Source of the DNA: Sphaerospermopsis torques-reginae ITEP-024
Lineage (GTDB): Bacteria; Cyanobacteriota; Cyanobacteriia; Cyanobacteriales; Nostocaceae
DNA: 64,000 bases
Direction of reading: 5' to 3'
Assembly (NCBI RefSeq): GCF_019598945.1
Contig: NZ_CP080598.1
Location: 4,278,001 to 4,342,000, forward strand
Positions 8,597-16,839 of the stretch are shown piece after piece. Position 1 is the first letter of the stretch. Each line of letters begins with the position of its first letter. A model generated the notes under the pieces. That model saw only the letters and a list, made by a program, of their open reading frames with translations. It had not been told where the DNA came from and did not search any database. Position numbers and translations under genes: made by a program.

Positions 8597-9958
8597 ATGC
8601 TGATTCACTCATCTGACTTGCCCAAAGTCAAAGACTCAGTAGGCAAAAAAATTCTCTTAGGTAATGAACCTAAACCAGAACTAATTGCGATTCTAGCAGT
8701 CTACTTTGTTCAAGGCATATTAGGGTTATCGCGTCTAGCCGTTAGCTTTTTCCTCAAAGATGAATTACAACTGAGTCCAGTTGAGGTATCAGCACTGTTG
8801 GGAATAGTTGCTCTACCTTGGATGATTAAGCCATTATTTGGCTTTATTTCCGATGGTTTGCCCATATTTGGCTACCGTCGCCGTCCATATTTGGTGTTAT
8901 CTGGGATACTAGGCGCATCCGCTTGGGTAAGTTTGGGAACAATAGTTAATAGTAGCTGGGCGGCAACAATTGCGATCGCTCTATCTTCTCTTTCCGTTGC
9001 CTTCAGTGATGTCATAGTTGACTCCCTCGTTGTTGAACGTGCCAGAGTAGAAAGTCAAGCCAAAGCAGGTTCTCTACAATCTCTGTGTTGGGGTGCTACC
9101 GCTCTGGGCGGATTAATTACAGCTTACTTTAGCGGCTTACTCTTAGAATATTTCAGCACACGCACAGTATTTTTAGTCACGGCATTTTTTCCGCTAATTA
9201 TTTCCGTGGTAGCTTGGTTAATTGCAGAAACCCCAATTAACAAATATACCCCACAGCATGACCAGAATCAACCACTTAGCATCCCAACTCAACTCAAACA
9301 AGTAGGCAAAGCCTTTACACAAAAAGCAATTTGGCTACCCACAGCATTTATCTTTCTCTGGCAATCTACCCCTAGCGGAGAAGCAGCTTTTTTCTACTTT
9401 TTCACCAACGAATTACACTTTCAACCTGAATTTTTAGGCCGAGTACATTTAGTTACAAGTTTAGCCTCATTAATTGGTATTTGGATGTTCCAAAGGTTCT
9501 TAAAATCCGTACCATTTCGGGTAATTTGTGGTTGGAGTATCGTCATTTCCACACTATTAAGAATGACGATGTTACTGTTAGTCACACACACAAATAGAAC
9601 ATTAGGAATAGATGATCAATGGTTCAGTTTAGGTGATAGCTTAATTCTTGCCGTCATGGGACAAATCGCATTCATGCCAGTGATGGTATTAGCAGCAAGA
9701 ATTTGTCCCTTGGGAATCGAAGCTACATTATTTGCCCTCTTAATGTCAATCTTCAATTTAGGAGGAGCTATTTCCAGAGAGTTTGGGGCTTTAATCATGC
9801 ACTGGTTAGGCATTACCGAAAATAACTTTGATACCCTCTGGTTATTAGTGATTATCACTAATTTGATTGCCCTTTTACCGCTGCTATTTATTCAATTCTT
9901 ACCCAGCGAACAAGAACCAGAAATCCACACCTTGACAGCTAATTCAGTTAATAATTAA
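8597..9958 (+). CDS. BT1/folate-biopterin family MFS transporter
   Basis: A 453-residue integral membrane protein of the folate-biopterin (BT1) branch of the major facilitator superfamily, with about 12 hydrophobic segments. The family marks are VYFVQGILGLSRLAVSFFLK near residue 33, GIVALPWMIKPLFGFISDG, and YRRRPYLVLSG between helices 2 and 3; SDVIVDSLVVERAR follows helix 4. Synechocystis and plant plastid members carry folate, so folate or pterin uptake is likely, though other BT1 proteins have different substrates. The next gene starts 270 bases downstream in the same direction; the intervening STRR and repeat sequence argues against tight coupling. Confidence 0.87.
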   Translation: MLIHSSDLPKVKDSVGKKILLGNEPKPELIAILAVYFVQGILGLSRLAVSFFLKDELQLSPVEVSALLGIVALPWMIKPLFGFISDGLPIFGYRRRPYLVLSGILGASAWVSLGTIVNSSWAATIAIALSSLSVAFSDVIVDSLVVERARVESQAKAGSLQSLCWGATALGGLITAYFSGLLLEYFSTRTVFLVTAFFPLIISVVAWLIAETPINKYTPQHDQNQPLSIPTQLKQVGKAFTQKAIWLPTAFIFLWQSTPSGEAAFFYFFTNELHFQPEFLGRVHLVTSLASLIGIWMFQRFLKSVPFRVICGWSIVISTLLRMTMLLLVTHTNRTLGIDDQWFSLGDSLILAVMGQIAFMPVMVLAARICPLGIEATLFALLMSIFNLGGAISREFGALIMHWLGITENNFDTLWLLVIITNLIALLPLLFIQFLPSEQEPEIHTLTANSVNN

Positions 9959-10107
9959 GTCCATATTTCAGGATTCAGGAATTAGAATCATAGCCAAATC
10001 AGTAAATAGCAAATTCAATAATTTTGTAAAACATCAATTATGATATGATACTCAAAGACTTATTTAATCAGTCTTCTGTATCCTGAATCCTGACAATAAA
10101 AATCTTG

Positions 10108-10170
10108 TGTGGTGGGCATACTTCGACAGGCTCAGTACAAGTCTTACCCGCCCTAACCATACAGCCCTAA
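10108..10170. repeat. Dispersed repeat (copy also at 33.95-34.03 kb)
   Basis: GGTGGGCATACTTCGACA and the following CTCAGTACAAG recur in inverted orientation near 33960-34025. The repeat lies just upstream of the carotenoid oxygenase and creates a false N-terminal extension of its reading frame. Confidence 0.65.
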
Positions 10171-10229
10171 CCATAGGATTTAAACTTCCCAACACATTAC
10201 AAAAAATCCAAGAAATCATTTTCTCAAAT

Positions 10230-11717
10230 ATGCAAACATTAAAAAATCAACAAAACCAAACTTTACCAAAATCCTATACTCGTGAAGATTGGCAAAAAGG
10301 ATATGAATCACTAAAACAAGAATATGATTATTGGATTGATGAAATAGAAGGGGTAATACCCGCAGAACTACAAGGAACACTATTGAGAAATGGACCCGGT
10401 TTATTAGATATCAACGGACAAAGATTGCATCATCCCTTTGATGGTGACGGGATGATCAGTAAAATCACATTTACCAACGGACGCGCTCATTTTCGTAATA
10501 GATTTGTAGAAACAGAAGGTTATTTAGCAGAAAAAAAAGCTGGTAAAATTCTTTATCGTGGCGTATTTGGTACACAAAAACCAGGAGGTTGGTTAGCTAA
10601 CGCCTTTGATTTTAAAATCAAACATATTGCTAATACTAATGTTATCTATTGGGGTAAAAAACTATTAGCATTATGGGAAGCAGCAGAACCTTATTTATTG
10701 CACCCGCAAACTTTAGAAACATTAGGAAACGAATATTTCAATGGTGTATTATCCCAAGGTGAAGCTTTTAGCGCCCATCCCCGCATAGATCCCAATGGTA
10801 AATTAGTTAATTTTGCTATTAAACCAGGACTATCAACCACAATTACAATTTTTGAACTCAATACCAACGGCGAAATTATCAGCAAACAAAATCATAGTGT
10901 TCCTGGTTTTTGCTTTATTCATGATTTTGTAATTACCGAAAATTACTGTATCTTCTTTCAAAACCCCGTTAATTTTAACCCCATACCTTTCGCTTTAGGA
11001 ATGGCCAGTGCTGGACAATGTATTAAAGTCCAAAAAAATCAACCCACAAAAATCATTATTATTCCCCGCAAAGATAGTAAAGCTGAAAAAGAAGAAGTCA
11101 GAACTTTAGAAACTCAAGCAGGTTTTATTTTCCATCATGTCAATGCTTTTGAAGTGGAAACTGAAATTATCATTGATTCAATTTGCTATGAATCATTACC
11201 AGAAGTAGAACCAAATACTGATTATCTAAAAACCAACTTTGACACTAATGCACCAGGACAAATTTGGCGATTTGATATTAACTTAGATATTAAGTTATCA
11301 GATCACAAAGTACAAAGTCAGTTAATAGATAAACGTGCTTGTGAATTTCCTTCTATTCACCCCAATAATGTAGGAAAACCCTATCGTTATTTATATATTG
11401 CTGCGGCACATAACCCCACAGGAAATGCACCCTTACAAGCAATCATGAAAGTAGATTTACAAACAGAAAAGCGAGAAATTTGGAGTGCAGCACCACGGGG
11501 TTTTATGGGTGAACCAATTTTTATTCCTCGTCCTAATTCTCAACAAGAAGATGAAGGTTGGGTAATAGCTTTAGTTTATGATGCTGAACATCATCGTTCA
11601 GATGTAGTGATTTTAGATGCTCAGGATTTTTCAAAAGGTGCGATCGCAAAATTACACCTTAAACATCATATTCCATACAGTTTACATGGGAGTTTTACAC
11701 CAGAAATATTCATTTAA
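10230..11717 (+). CDS. Carotenoid cleavage oxygenase (RPE65/ACO family)
   Basis: Non-haem iron dioxygenase that cleaves carotenoids or apocarotenoids. Starting at ATG 10230 (MQTLKNQQ) it has 495 residues, normal for the family; the reading frame is open 41 codons further up but that part is repeat DNA. The four iron-binding His are visible in FSAHPRID, CFIHDFV, FIFHHVNAFE and the C-terminal LHGSFTPE. LLRNGPGLLD and HHPFDGDGM near the start are strongly typical. Synechocystis and Nostoc relatives turn apocarotenals into retinal, which makes retinal the likely product here. The gene converges on a CYP120-like P450 with a 60-base gap, suggesting shared retinoid metabolism. Cytosolic or membrane-associated. 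Confidence 0.93.
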   Translation: MQTLKNQQNQTLPKSYTREDWQKGYESLKQEYDYWIDEIEGVIPAELQGTLLRNGPGLLDINGQRLHHPFDGDGMISKITFTNGRAHFRNRFVETEGYLAEKKAGKILYRGVFGTQKPGGWLANAFDFKIKHIANTNVIYWGKKLLALWEAAEPYLLHPQTLETLGNEYFNGVLSQGEAFSAHPRIDPNGKLVNFAIKPGLSTTITIFELNTNGEIISKQNHSVPGFCFIHDFVITENYCIFFQNPVNFNPIPFALGMASAGQCIKVQKNQPTKIIIIPRKDSKAEKEEVRTLETQAGFIFHHVNAFEVETEIIIDSICYESLPEVEPNTDYLKTNFDTNAPGQIWRFDINLDIKLSDHKVQSQLIDKRACEFPSIHPNNVGKPYRYLYIAAAHNPTGNAPLQAIMKVDLQTEKREIWSAAPRGFMGEPIFIPRPNSQQEDEGWVIALVYDAEHHRSDVVILDAQDFSKGAIAKLHLKHHIPYSLHGSFTPEIFI

Positions 11718-11722
11718 TTAAT

Positions 11723-11754
11723 GTAGGTTGGGTTAAGCGATAGCGCAACCCAAC
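11723..11754. repeat. Hairpin repeat between convergent genes
   Basis: GTAGGTTGGGTT and AACCCAAC flank a short loop. It is a short form of the GTAGGTTGGG inverted repeat also found at 19366-19439. It could act as a bidirectional terminator for the two convergent genes, although no long T-run follows. Confidence 0.6.
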
Positions 11755-11777
11755 AAATTACTAAAAATTAAATCAAC

Positions 11778-13121
11778 TTAAATAGAACGGAAAACCACCT
11801 TTAAACCATCACTGGGTTGAGGTGTGGGTGTCATTTTTAAATCTAAATTTTGTCCTGGTACAAGTTCCCATTCATAACCACGCAACAGCAACGCAGCAAA
11901 TATTTTCATTTCCAACTTAGCAAATTCTTTACCTATACATTCTCTCATTCCCCCACCAAAGGTAACATAACTAAAGGGTTTAGATTTATCCTCATTTCTC
12001 TCTACACCAAACCTTTGAGGGTCAAAACTTTGGGCATCTTTATAGATAGTTTCGTCCTGATGGGTTTTCCCTATTTGATATAGTATACTCCAACCTTGAG
12101 GAATACTATATCCATTAAATTCACAAGTTTTAGTTACAGAACGAAAACCACCACCAACAGGAGGAATAACTCGCAAAACTTCCTTGAGTATTTGGTCTAA
12201 ATAAGTCATTTGTTTTAAATGTTCAGATGTGAGCGCACCTGTAACATTTATTTGTTGTTGTTCTTTTCTTGCTGCTGCTAAAATGTCCGGGTTTTGTGCT
12301 AACAACAAACAAAAAGAAGACATTGCCGAAGTTAAAGTTTCATGTCCAGCAAATAATAATGTCAAAATTTGATCTTTGAGTTCATTTACACTCAAACTAT
12401 TACCATCTTCATCTTTAGCATTTAACAACAAATCCAAAGCATCTGTTTCTGAATTTTCTAAACTTGGTTGCTTTTGACGTTGTAAAATAATCTTCTCAAT
12501 TTTTGCTAATAACAATTCTCTACTTTTTAAAGCTTTACTAAATTTAGTCCAAGGTAAACGAATAGGAAGAGTAAATAAACCTTGACACCATTCTTCAAAT
12601 AATTCCGCAAAATGAGCATCATTAGTAGTATCTGTTCCTACTAATAATTTACAAGCTACATCAAAAGTATATTGTCTGATTTCAGGATACCAGGTTAATT
12701 GACCTAAATTTACCCATTTTTGTAAATAGCTATTAGTAATTTCCACCATTCCTGGTACATAACTAGCTAAAGCTCTGGGTTGAAATGCTTGAGCTAATAA
12801 TTTACGTCTGGTTTGATGAATGCTTCCAGTTTGTGTTGCTAAAGATGCAGGACCAAGCAATTCTGAAACAGTCTTAGGCCATTGAATTGTAAAATTTTGA
12901 TTTTCACCACTAAATACAAAGCGGTTTGCATCTGCTCCTATCATCATAATTGTAGGAGAACCAAAGATATTAGTTTTAAAAACGTTGCCGTATTTCTTTT
13001 GTCGTTTATTGGCAAAGTTTTTATCTGTTAAAAAACTAATTGTTTCACCAATGATAGGTAAACCAAAGTTTCCAGGTGGTAAAGGTAATTGATTTTGTAA
13101 TTTGTTGTCTTGGGTTTTCAT
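11778..13121 (-). CDS. Cytochrome P450, CYP120-like
   Basis: A 447-residue P450. The I-helix oxygen-activation motif is AGHETLTSA; the K-helix EVLRVIPP; the haem-binding loop is FGGGMRECIGKE with Cys395. The N-terminus has the Pro-rich hinge LPLPPGNFGLPIIGE and no membrane anchor, so the enzyme is soluble. Many segments (RRKLLAQAFQPRAL, QILTLLFAGHETLTSA, VIPPVGGGFR) match what I remember of Synechocystis CYP120A1, a retinoic-acid hydroxylase. Together with the neighbouring carotenoid oxygenase, a role in oxidising retinal-derived compounds is likely. Redox partners are not encoded here. Transcribed from its own promoter upstream of 13121. Confidence 0.92.
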   Translation of the reverse strand: MKTQDNKLQNQLPLPPGNFGLPIIGETISFLTDKNFANKRQKKYGNVFKTNIFGSPTIMMIGADANRFVFSGENQNFTIQWPKTVSELLGPASLATQTGSIHQTRRKLLAQAFQPRALASYVPGMVEITNSYLQKWVNLGQLTWYPEIRQYTFDVACKLLVGTDTTNDAHFAELFEEWCQGLFTLPIRLPWTKFSKALKSRELLLAKIEKIILQRQKQPSLENSETDALDLLLNAKDEDGNSLSVNELKDQILTLLFAGHETLTSAMSSFCLLLAQNPDILAAARKEQQQINVTGALTSEHLKQMTYLDQILKEVLRVIPPVGGGFRSVTKTCEFNGYSIPQGWSILYQIGKTHQDETIYKDAQSFDPQRFGVERNEDKSKPFSYVTFGGGMRECIGKEFAKLEMKIFAALLLRGYEWELVPGQNLDLKMTPTPQPSDGLKVVFRSI

Positions 13122-13220
13122 GTTGTGTTTAACTTATTTATTTAATAAAACTTAAACAATTGTAATATATTTGTTAATTCTGGCCAAGTTGCCACCATGC
13201 AGAAATAAAACTAAAAAATT

Positions 13221-13234
13221 GTAACGAAAACTAC
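13221..13234 (+). promoter_or_regulatory. Possible NtcA box upstream of gdhA
   Basis: GTAACGAAAACTAC matches GTA-N8-TAC exactly and lies 85 bases before the gdhA start. The best -10 candidate, TAAGCT at 13264-13269, is 29 bases downstream, which is longer than the usual 22-23, so activation by the standard geometry is uncertain. The box could also act on the divergent P450 gene. Confidence 0.4.
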
Positions 13235-13318
13235 AAAATTCATATTTTTTCAAAAAAACAGGGTAAGCTAACCTTACATATCCGGTTCACCAAAGTACCG
13301 TGATGAGGAGTAAATGTT

Positions 13319-14608
13319 ATGGTTACAACCTCGCGCCCAGTGTGGGAAAATCATTCCCCAGCCCATATTTGCCCGTTTGATCAAGCTTGTAGTTATTTAG
13401 AATGGGCAGGTAAAGAGTTAAAATTAGATCCTGGTTTATTAGAAATTCTCAGCCATCCCCGGAAAGTCGTCACAGTTTCCATACCCGTCAAAATGGATAA
13501 TGGGGAAGTGCGGGTTTTAGCCGGACATCGGGTACAACATTCGGATATTTTAGGACCATATAAAGGTGGTATTCGCTACCATCCGGCGGTGACTTTACGG
13601 GAAGTTTCCGCTTTAGCGATGTTGATGACTTGGAAATGTGCGTTGTTAGGTATTCCCTACGGTGGTGCTAAAGGTGGTATTCCCATAGATCCGAAAAAAT
13701 ACAGTGTGGGAGAATTAGAAAGAATTAGTCGCCGTTATATCAGTGAGTTAATTAAAGATATCGGACCATCAGTAGATATACCAGCCCCAGACATGGGTAC
13801 ATCTGCGCGGGAAATGGCCTGGATGATGGATACTTATTCTGTAAATATGGGTCATGCTGTACCCGGTGTTGTTACTGGTAAACCGCTTTCTGTGGGTGGT
13901 TCTCTGGGTCGGGAAATGGCTACGGGGCGGGGTGTAATGATTATTGTCCGGGAAGCCTTGGCAGATCAAGGTAAATCCCTGGCAGATGTAAAAATTGCTA
14001 TTCAAGGTTTCGGTAATGTGGGGGGTGCTGCGGCTGAATTGTTATACCAAGCCGGGGCGAAAATTATTGCGGTTTCCAGTGGTGCTGGGGGTGTATATGC
14101 GGAAACTGGGCTTGATATTCCAGCTTTAAAAGCTTATGCTGCGGAAAATCGTCGCAGTGTGGTAGGTTTTCCCCAAGCTATACCCATTAGTAACGCAGAT
14201 TTACTCACTTTACCTTGTGATGTATTAATTCCTGCTGCTTTAGAAAATCAAATTACGGAAGAAAATGTGCATCAGATTCAAGCGCAAATGATTGCTGAAG
14301 CAGCTAATGGACCTGTGACTTTGGAAGCTAACCGAGTTTTGGAAGACCGTGGAGTAACCGTTTTACCGGATATTTTAGCCAATGCTGGGGGGGTAGTAGT
14401 TAGTTATTTGGAATGGGTGCAAGGTCTTTCTTATTTGTTCTGGGATGAGGAGAGGGTAAACCGGGAAATGGAACATTTGATGGTAAATGCTTACCGTCAA
14501 GTGATGCAACAAGCACAGACTCGCAGGGTAAATTTACGGTTGGCTGCTTATACCCTTGGCGTGGGTAGAGTGGCGCAAGCTTTGACCGATAGGGGTTTGT
14601 ATCCTTAG
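13319..14608 (+). CDS. gdhA: Glutamate dehydrogenase (Glu/Leu/Phe/Val family)
   Basis: Catalyses reversible reductive amination of 2-oxoglutarate to glutamate with NAD(P)H, a side route to GS-GOGAT in cyanobacteria. At 429 residues it matches the hexameric short form. Family motifs: VKMDNGEVRVLAGHRVQHS, LGPYKGGIRYHP, the active-site Lys in YGGAKGGIPID, PAPDMGTSAREMAWMMD, and the Rossmann loop IQGFGNVGGAAAELL near residue 230. GAGGVYAETGLDI and NGPVTLEANRVLEDRGV complete the pattern. GAGGAG eight bases before the ATG is a strong ribosome-binding site. A possible NtcA box upstream would fit nitrogen control. Confidence 0.95.
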   Translation: MVTTSRPVWENHSPAHICPFDQACSYLEWAGKELKLDPGLLEILSHPRKVVTVSIPVKMDNGEVRVLAGHRVQHSDILGPYKGGIRYHPAVTLREVSALAMLMTWKCALLGIPYGGAKGGIPIDPKKYSVGELERISRRYISELIKDIGPSVDIPAPDMGTSAREMAWMMDTYSVNMGHAVPGVVTGKPLSVGGSLGREMATGRGVMIIVREALADQGKSLADVKIAIQGFGNVGGAAAELLYQAGAKIIAVSSGAGGVYAETGLDIPALKAYAAENRRSVVGFPQAIPISNADLLTLPCDVLIPAALENQITEENVHQIQAQMIAEAANGPVTLEANRVLEDRGVTVLPDILANAGGVVVSYLEWVQGLSYLFWDEERVNREMEHLMVNAYRQVMQQAQTRRVNLRLAAYTLGVGRVAQALTDRGLYP

Positions 14609-14637
14609 TTATAGGGTTGTAACTTGTTAACTCGTTC

Positions 14638-14662
14638 CCAGTCTCAGACTGGGAATGCTATT
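14638..14662. repeat. Hairpin TTCCCAGTCTCAGACTGGGAA
   Basis: A near-perfect palindrome just after gdhA (TCCCAGTCT/AGACTGGGA). Shorter relatives occur near 45934 (CCAGTCTCTGACTGG) and 59911 (ACCTGTCTCTGACAGGT). May stop transcription from gdhA, but no T-run follows. Confidence 0.55.
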
Positions 14663-14685
14663 ACAGAGTCTTCATAACCTAATAT

Positions 14686-14826
14686 ATATAGCAATCCGAT
14701 TTGAGTTATGAACAAATAGTACAAATGATTTGGTAAGGTTAGGATACTCAAAGTCTTAATCTAGTTCGATTTACGCCAATAGTAACTATGATCTAATCGT
14801 TCTATAATCATTTAGGATTGCTATAT
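14686..14826. repeat. MITE-like element with 12-bp terminal inverted repeats
   Basis: ATATAGCAATCC at 14686-14697 and its exact complement GGATTGCTATAT at 14815-14826 bound a 141-bp AT-rich non-coding element. The ends sit in TA-rich sequence, in keeping with a TA target. No ORF inside; it would need a transposase from elsewhere. Confidence 0.7.
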
Positions 14827-14859
14827 TGTACAATTAATTATGTAGCTTTCCTATAAAAA

Positions 14860-15117
14860 ATGTCTTTGCAACTTAAAATTAACTATCCTGAAACTTTACC
14901 TGATGCTGTTGGTAAAACTAGAGAACAATTTGAACAAGAAGCAAAATGGGCAATGGCTGTAAAATTATATGAAATGAACCGCCTTTCTTCTGGTATGGCT
15001 GCTGCATTATTAGGAGTATAAAGAGTGAATTTTATTCACAAATTAAATGATTATGGAGTGTATTTAATTTATTTTAGTGAAGAAGAATTATTATCAGATA
15101 TAGAAAATAATCAGTAA
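14860..15117 (+). pseudogene. UPF0175-type antitoxin gene with in-frame stop
   Basis: Reading from ATG 14860 gives LKINYPETLPDAVGK, REQFEQEAKWAMAVKLYEM and LSSGMAAALLGV, the UPF0175 (HTH antitoxin) pattern. A TAA at 15019-15021 stops the frame after 53 codons, exactly where family members continue; the next codons (RVNFIHKLNDYGVYLI, FSEEELLSDIE) are the expected C-terminus, ending at TAA 15115-15117. A single nonsense substitution is the simplest cause. The usual partner is a PIN-domain DUF3368 toxin; downstream only a possible scrap survives (codons LQPIIDSF near 15209). So the toxin-antitoxin pair is probably dead. The 53-residue N-terminal piece might still be made. Confidence 0.7.
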
Positions 15118-15383
15118 TCAGTAATCAGCTATTATCTAGAGAGAGACTGAGTTAATAACAAAGATGCTCCAGGTTTGTCCAATTACACGAGATTTAATAA
15201 GAGCAATTTACAGCCTATTATTGATAGTTTCAGGTTTTTGCTGACTGCTGATAGCTGACGGCTCAATGCTGATCTTAAATCAATGATTGCAGTTAAATTT
15301 AGATATGCAAAAATAATTGAAAAATCTCAAAAAAATGTCATCATATTTTAAATGTAGAATATTTACCACCATTAACATACTCC
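15118..15383. other. Gene-free stretch with possible DUF3368 toxin scrap
   Basis: Starts with a GTAATCA STRR. Around 15190-15255 a frame reads LQPIIDSFRFLL, which resembles the end of DUF3368 PIN toxins but is too short to be sure. The rest is AT-rich DNA with a CTGATAGCTGA-like repeat near 15240, a motif also present near 34825 and 37540. No complete gene. Confidence 0.35.
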
Positions 15384-16706
15384 ATGAATAACCAACCCAA
15401 AATAATCGTTTTAGATGATGATCCTACCGGTTCTCAAACCGTTCACAGTTGCTTATTGCTGATGCGCTGGGATGTGGAAACCTTGCGTTTAGGTTTAAAA
15501 GATGATGCTCCCATTTTCTTTATTTTAACCAATACGCGATCGCTTACCCCAGAAGATGCAGCAAATGTCACCAGAGAAGTTTGTCATAACCTGAAAATCG
15601 CCTTAGAAGCAGAAAACATCGAGGATTTTCTCGTAGTTAGTCGTTCTGACTCTACTTTACGCGGTCATTATCCCATAGAAACCGATGTCATTGCCGAAGA
15701 ACTCGGACCTTTTGATGCTCATTTTCTTGTACCGGCATTTTTTGAAGGTGGTAGAATTACCCGTGACAGCATCCATTATTTAATAATTGATGGTGTACCC
15801 ACCCCCGTACATGAAACAGAATTTGCTCGTGATTCTGTATTTAGTTACAATTACAGCTACTTACCCAAGTATGTAGAAGAAAAAACCAAAGGACGCATCA
15901 AGGAAGCTACTGTCACCAGATTTTTACTTGATGATATCCGTAAAGGATGCTTAGAAAGATTATTGCAACTGCATGATAACCAGTGTGGGGTAGTTGATGG
16001 AGAAATTCAAGCGGATCTTAACACCTTTGCGGTAGATATATTAACAGCCGCAAGTCAAGGTAAACGCTTTTTATTCCGTTCCGCTGCTAGTATATTAACA
16101 GCTTTAGCTGCTTTACCCCCCCAACCCATAGCTGCTGAAAATATGGCAGAATATGTGCGTGGTGGTAAACCAGGTGCAGTTATTGTTGGTTCTCATGTGA
16201 AAAAGACAACTCAACAGTTAGAATCACTGTTAACAGTTGCGGGAACGGTAGGGATAGAAGTTAATGTGGGAAGATTACTAGATGATGGAGTCAATGAATC
16301 TGCTAAACTGCTAACCGAGATTCTAGAACAAATCCGGGAAGTACATAACGCTGGTAAAACACCAGTAGTTTATACTAGCCGTCAGGAATTGACTTTTAAA
16401 GATGTCAAAACTAGGTTAGACTTTGGGGCAAGAGTTTCGGCTTTACTAATGGATATTGTAAAGGGTTTACCAGCTGATATAGGATTTTTAATCAGCAAGG
16501 GGGGTATAACTTCTAATGATGTCTTGAGTACAGGTTTAAATTTAACTTCTGCTCGTTTATTAGGTCAAATTTTAGCCGGTTGTTCAATGGTAATTACACC
16601 ATCTGATCATCCTCAGTTTCCTAATTTACCTGTGGTTTTATTTCCCGGTAATGTCGGTAATGCTGATGCCTTGGCTACAATTTATCAAAGATTGACTAAT
16701 CAGTAA
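15384..16706 (+). CDS. Four-carbon acid sugar kinase family protein (DUF1537)
   Basis: A 440-residue protein with both halves of the family: the N-terminal substrate-binding domain (DDDPTGSQTVHSC at residues 8-20, LTNTRSL, VSRSDSTLRGHYP, PAFFEGGRITR) and the C-terminal nucleotide-binding domain (IVGSHVKKTTQQLE, GFLISKGGITSNDV, FPGNVGNADAL near the end). Characterised members phosphorylate four-carbon acid sugars such as 3-dehydrotetronate or erythronate in catabolic operons. Here no aldolase, isomerase or dehydrogenase partner is adjacent, so the true substrate is open. Complete gene, single, transcribed toward the min genes but separated from minC by an STRR cluster. Confidence 0.88.
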   Translation: MNNQPKIIVLDDDPTGSQTVHSCLLLMRWDVETLRLGLKDDAPIFFILTNTRSLTPEDAANVTREVCHNLKIALEAENIEDFLVVSRSDSTLRGHYPIETDVIAEELGPFDAHFLVPAFFEGGRITRDSIHYLIIDGVPTPVHETEFARDSVFSYNYSYLPKYVEEKTKGRIKEATVTRFLLDDIRKGCLERLLQLHDNQCGVVDGEIQADLNTFAVDILTAASQGKRFLFRSAASILTALAALPPQPIAAENMAEYVRGGKPGAVIVGSHVKKTTQQLESLLTVAGTVGIEVNVGRLLDDGVNESAKLLTEILEQIREVHNAGKTPVVYTSRQELTFKDVKTRLDFGARVSALLMDIVKGLPADIGFLISKGGITSNDVLSTGLNLTSARLLGQILAGCSMVITPSDHPQFPNLPVVLFPGNVGNADALATIYQRLTNQ

Positions 16707-16835
16707 TCAGTTATCAGTTATCAGGAGTCAGGAGTCAGGAGAATTTTAGATTTTAGATTTTAGATTAATTCATGAAATATAATCCAAAATCCAAAATCCA
16801 AAATAGAATCACCAATCACCAATCACCAATCAATT
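16703..16835. repeat. STRR cluster before minC
   Basis: Successive heptamer runs: CAGTTAT/CAGTAAT, GTCAGGA (about 16720-16740), TTTTAGA (16743-16764), AAAATCC (16785-16803) and CACCAAT (16809-16830). It lies between the kinase-like gene and minC and holds no gene. Confidence 0.85.
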
Positions 16836-16839
16836 ACGA

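Noticed and set aside
10107-10229. N-terminal extension of the carotenoid oxygenase
   Set aside because: The first part is a dispersed repeat also found at 34 kb; the family aligns from the ATG at 10230.
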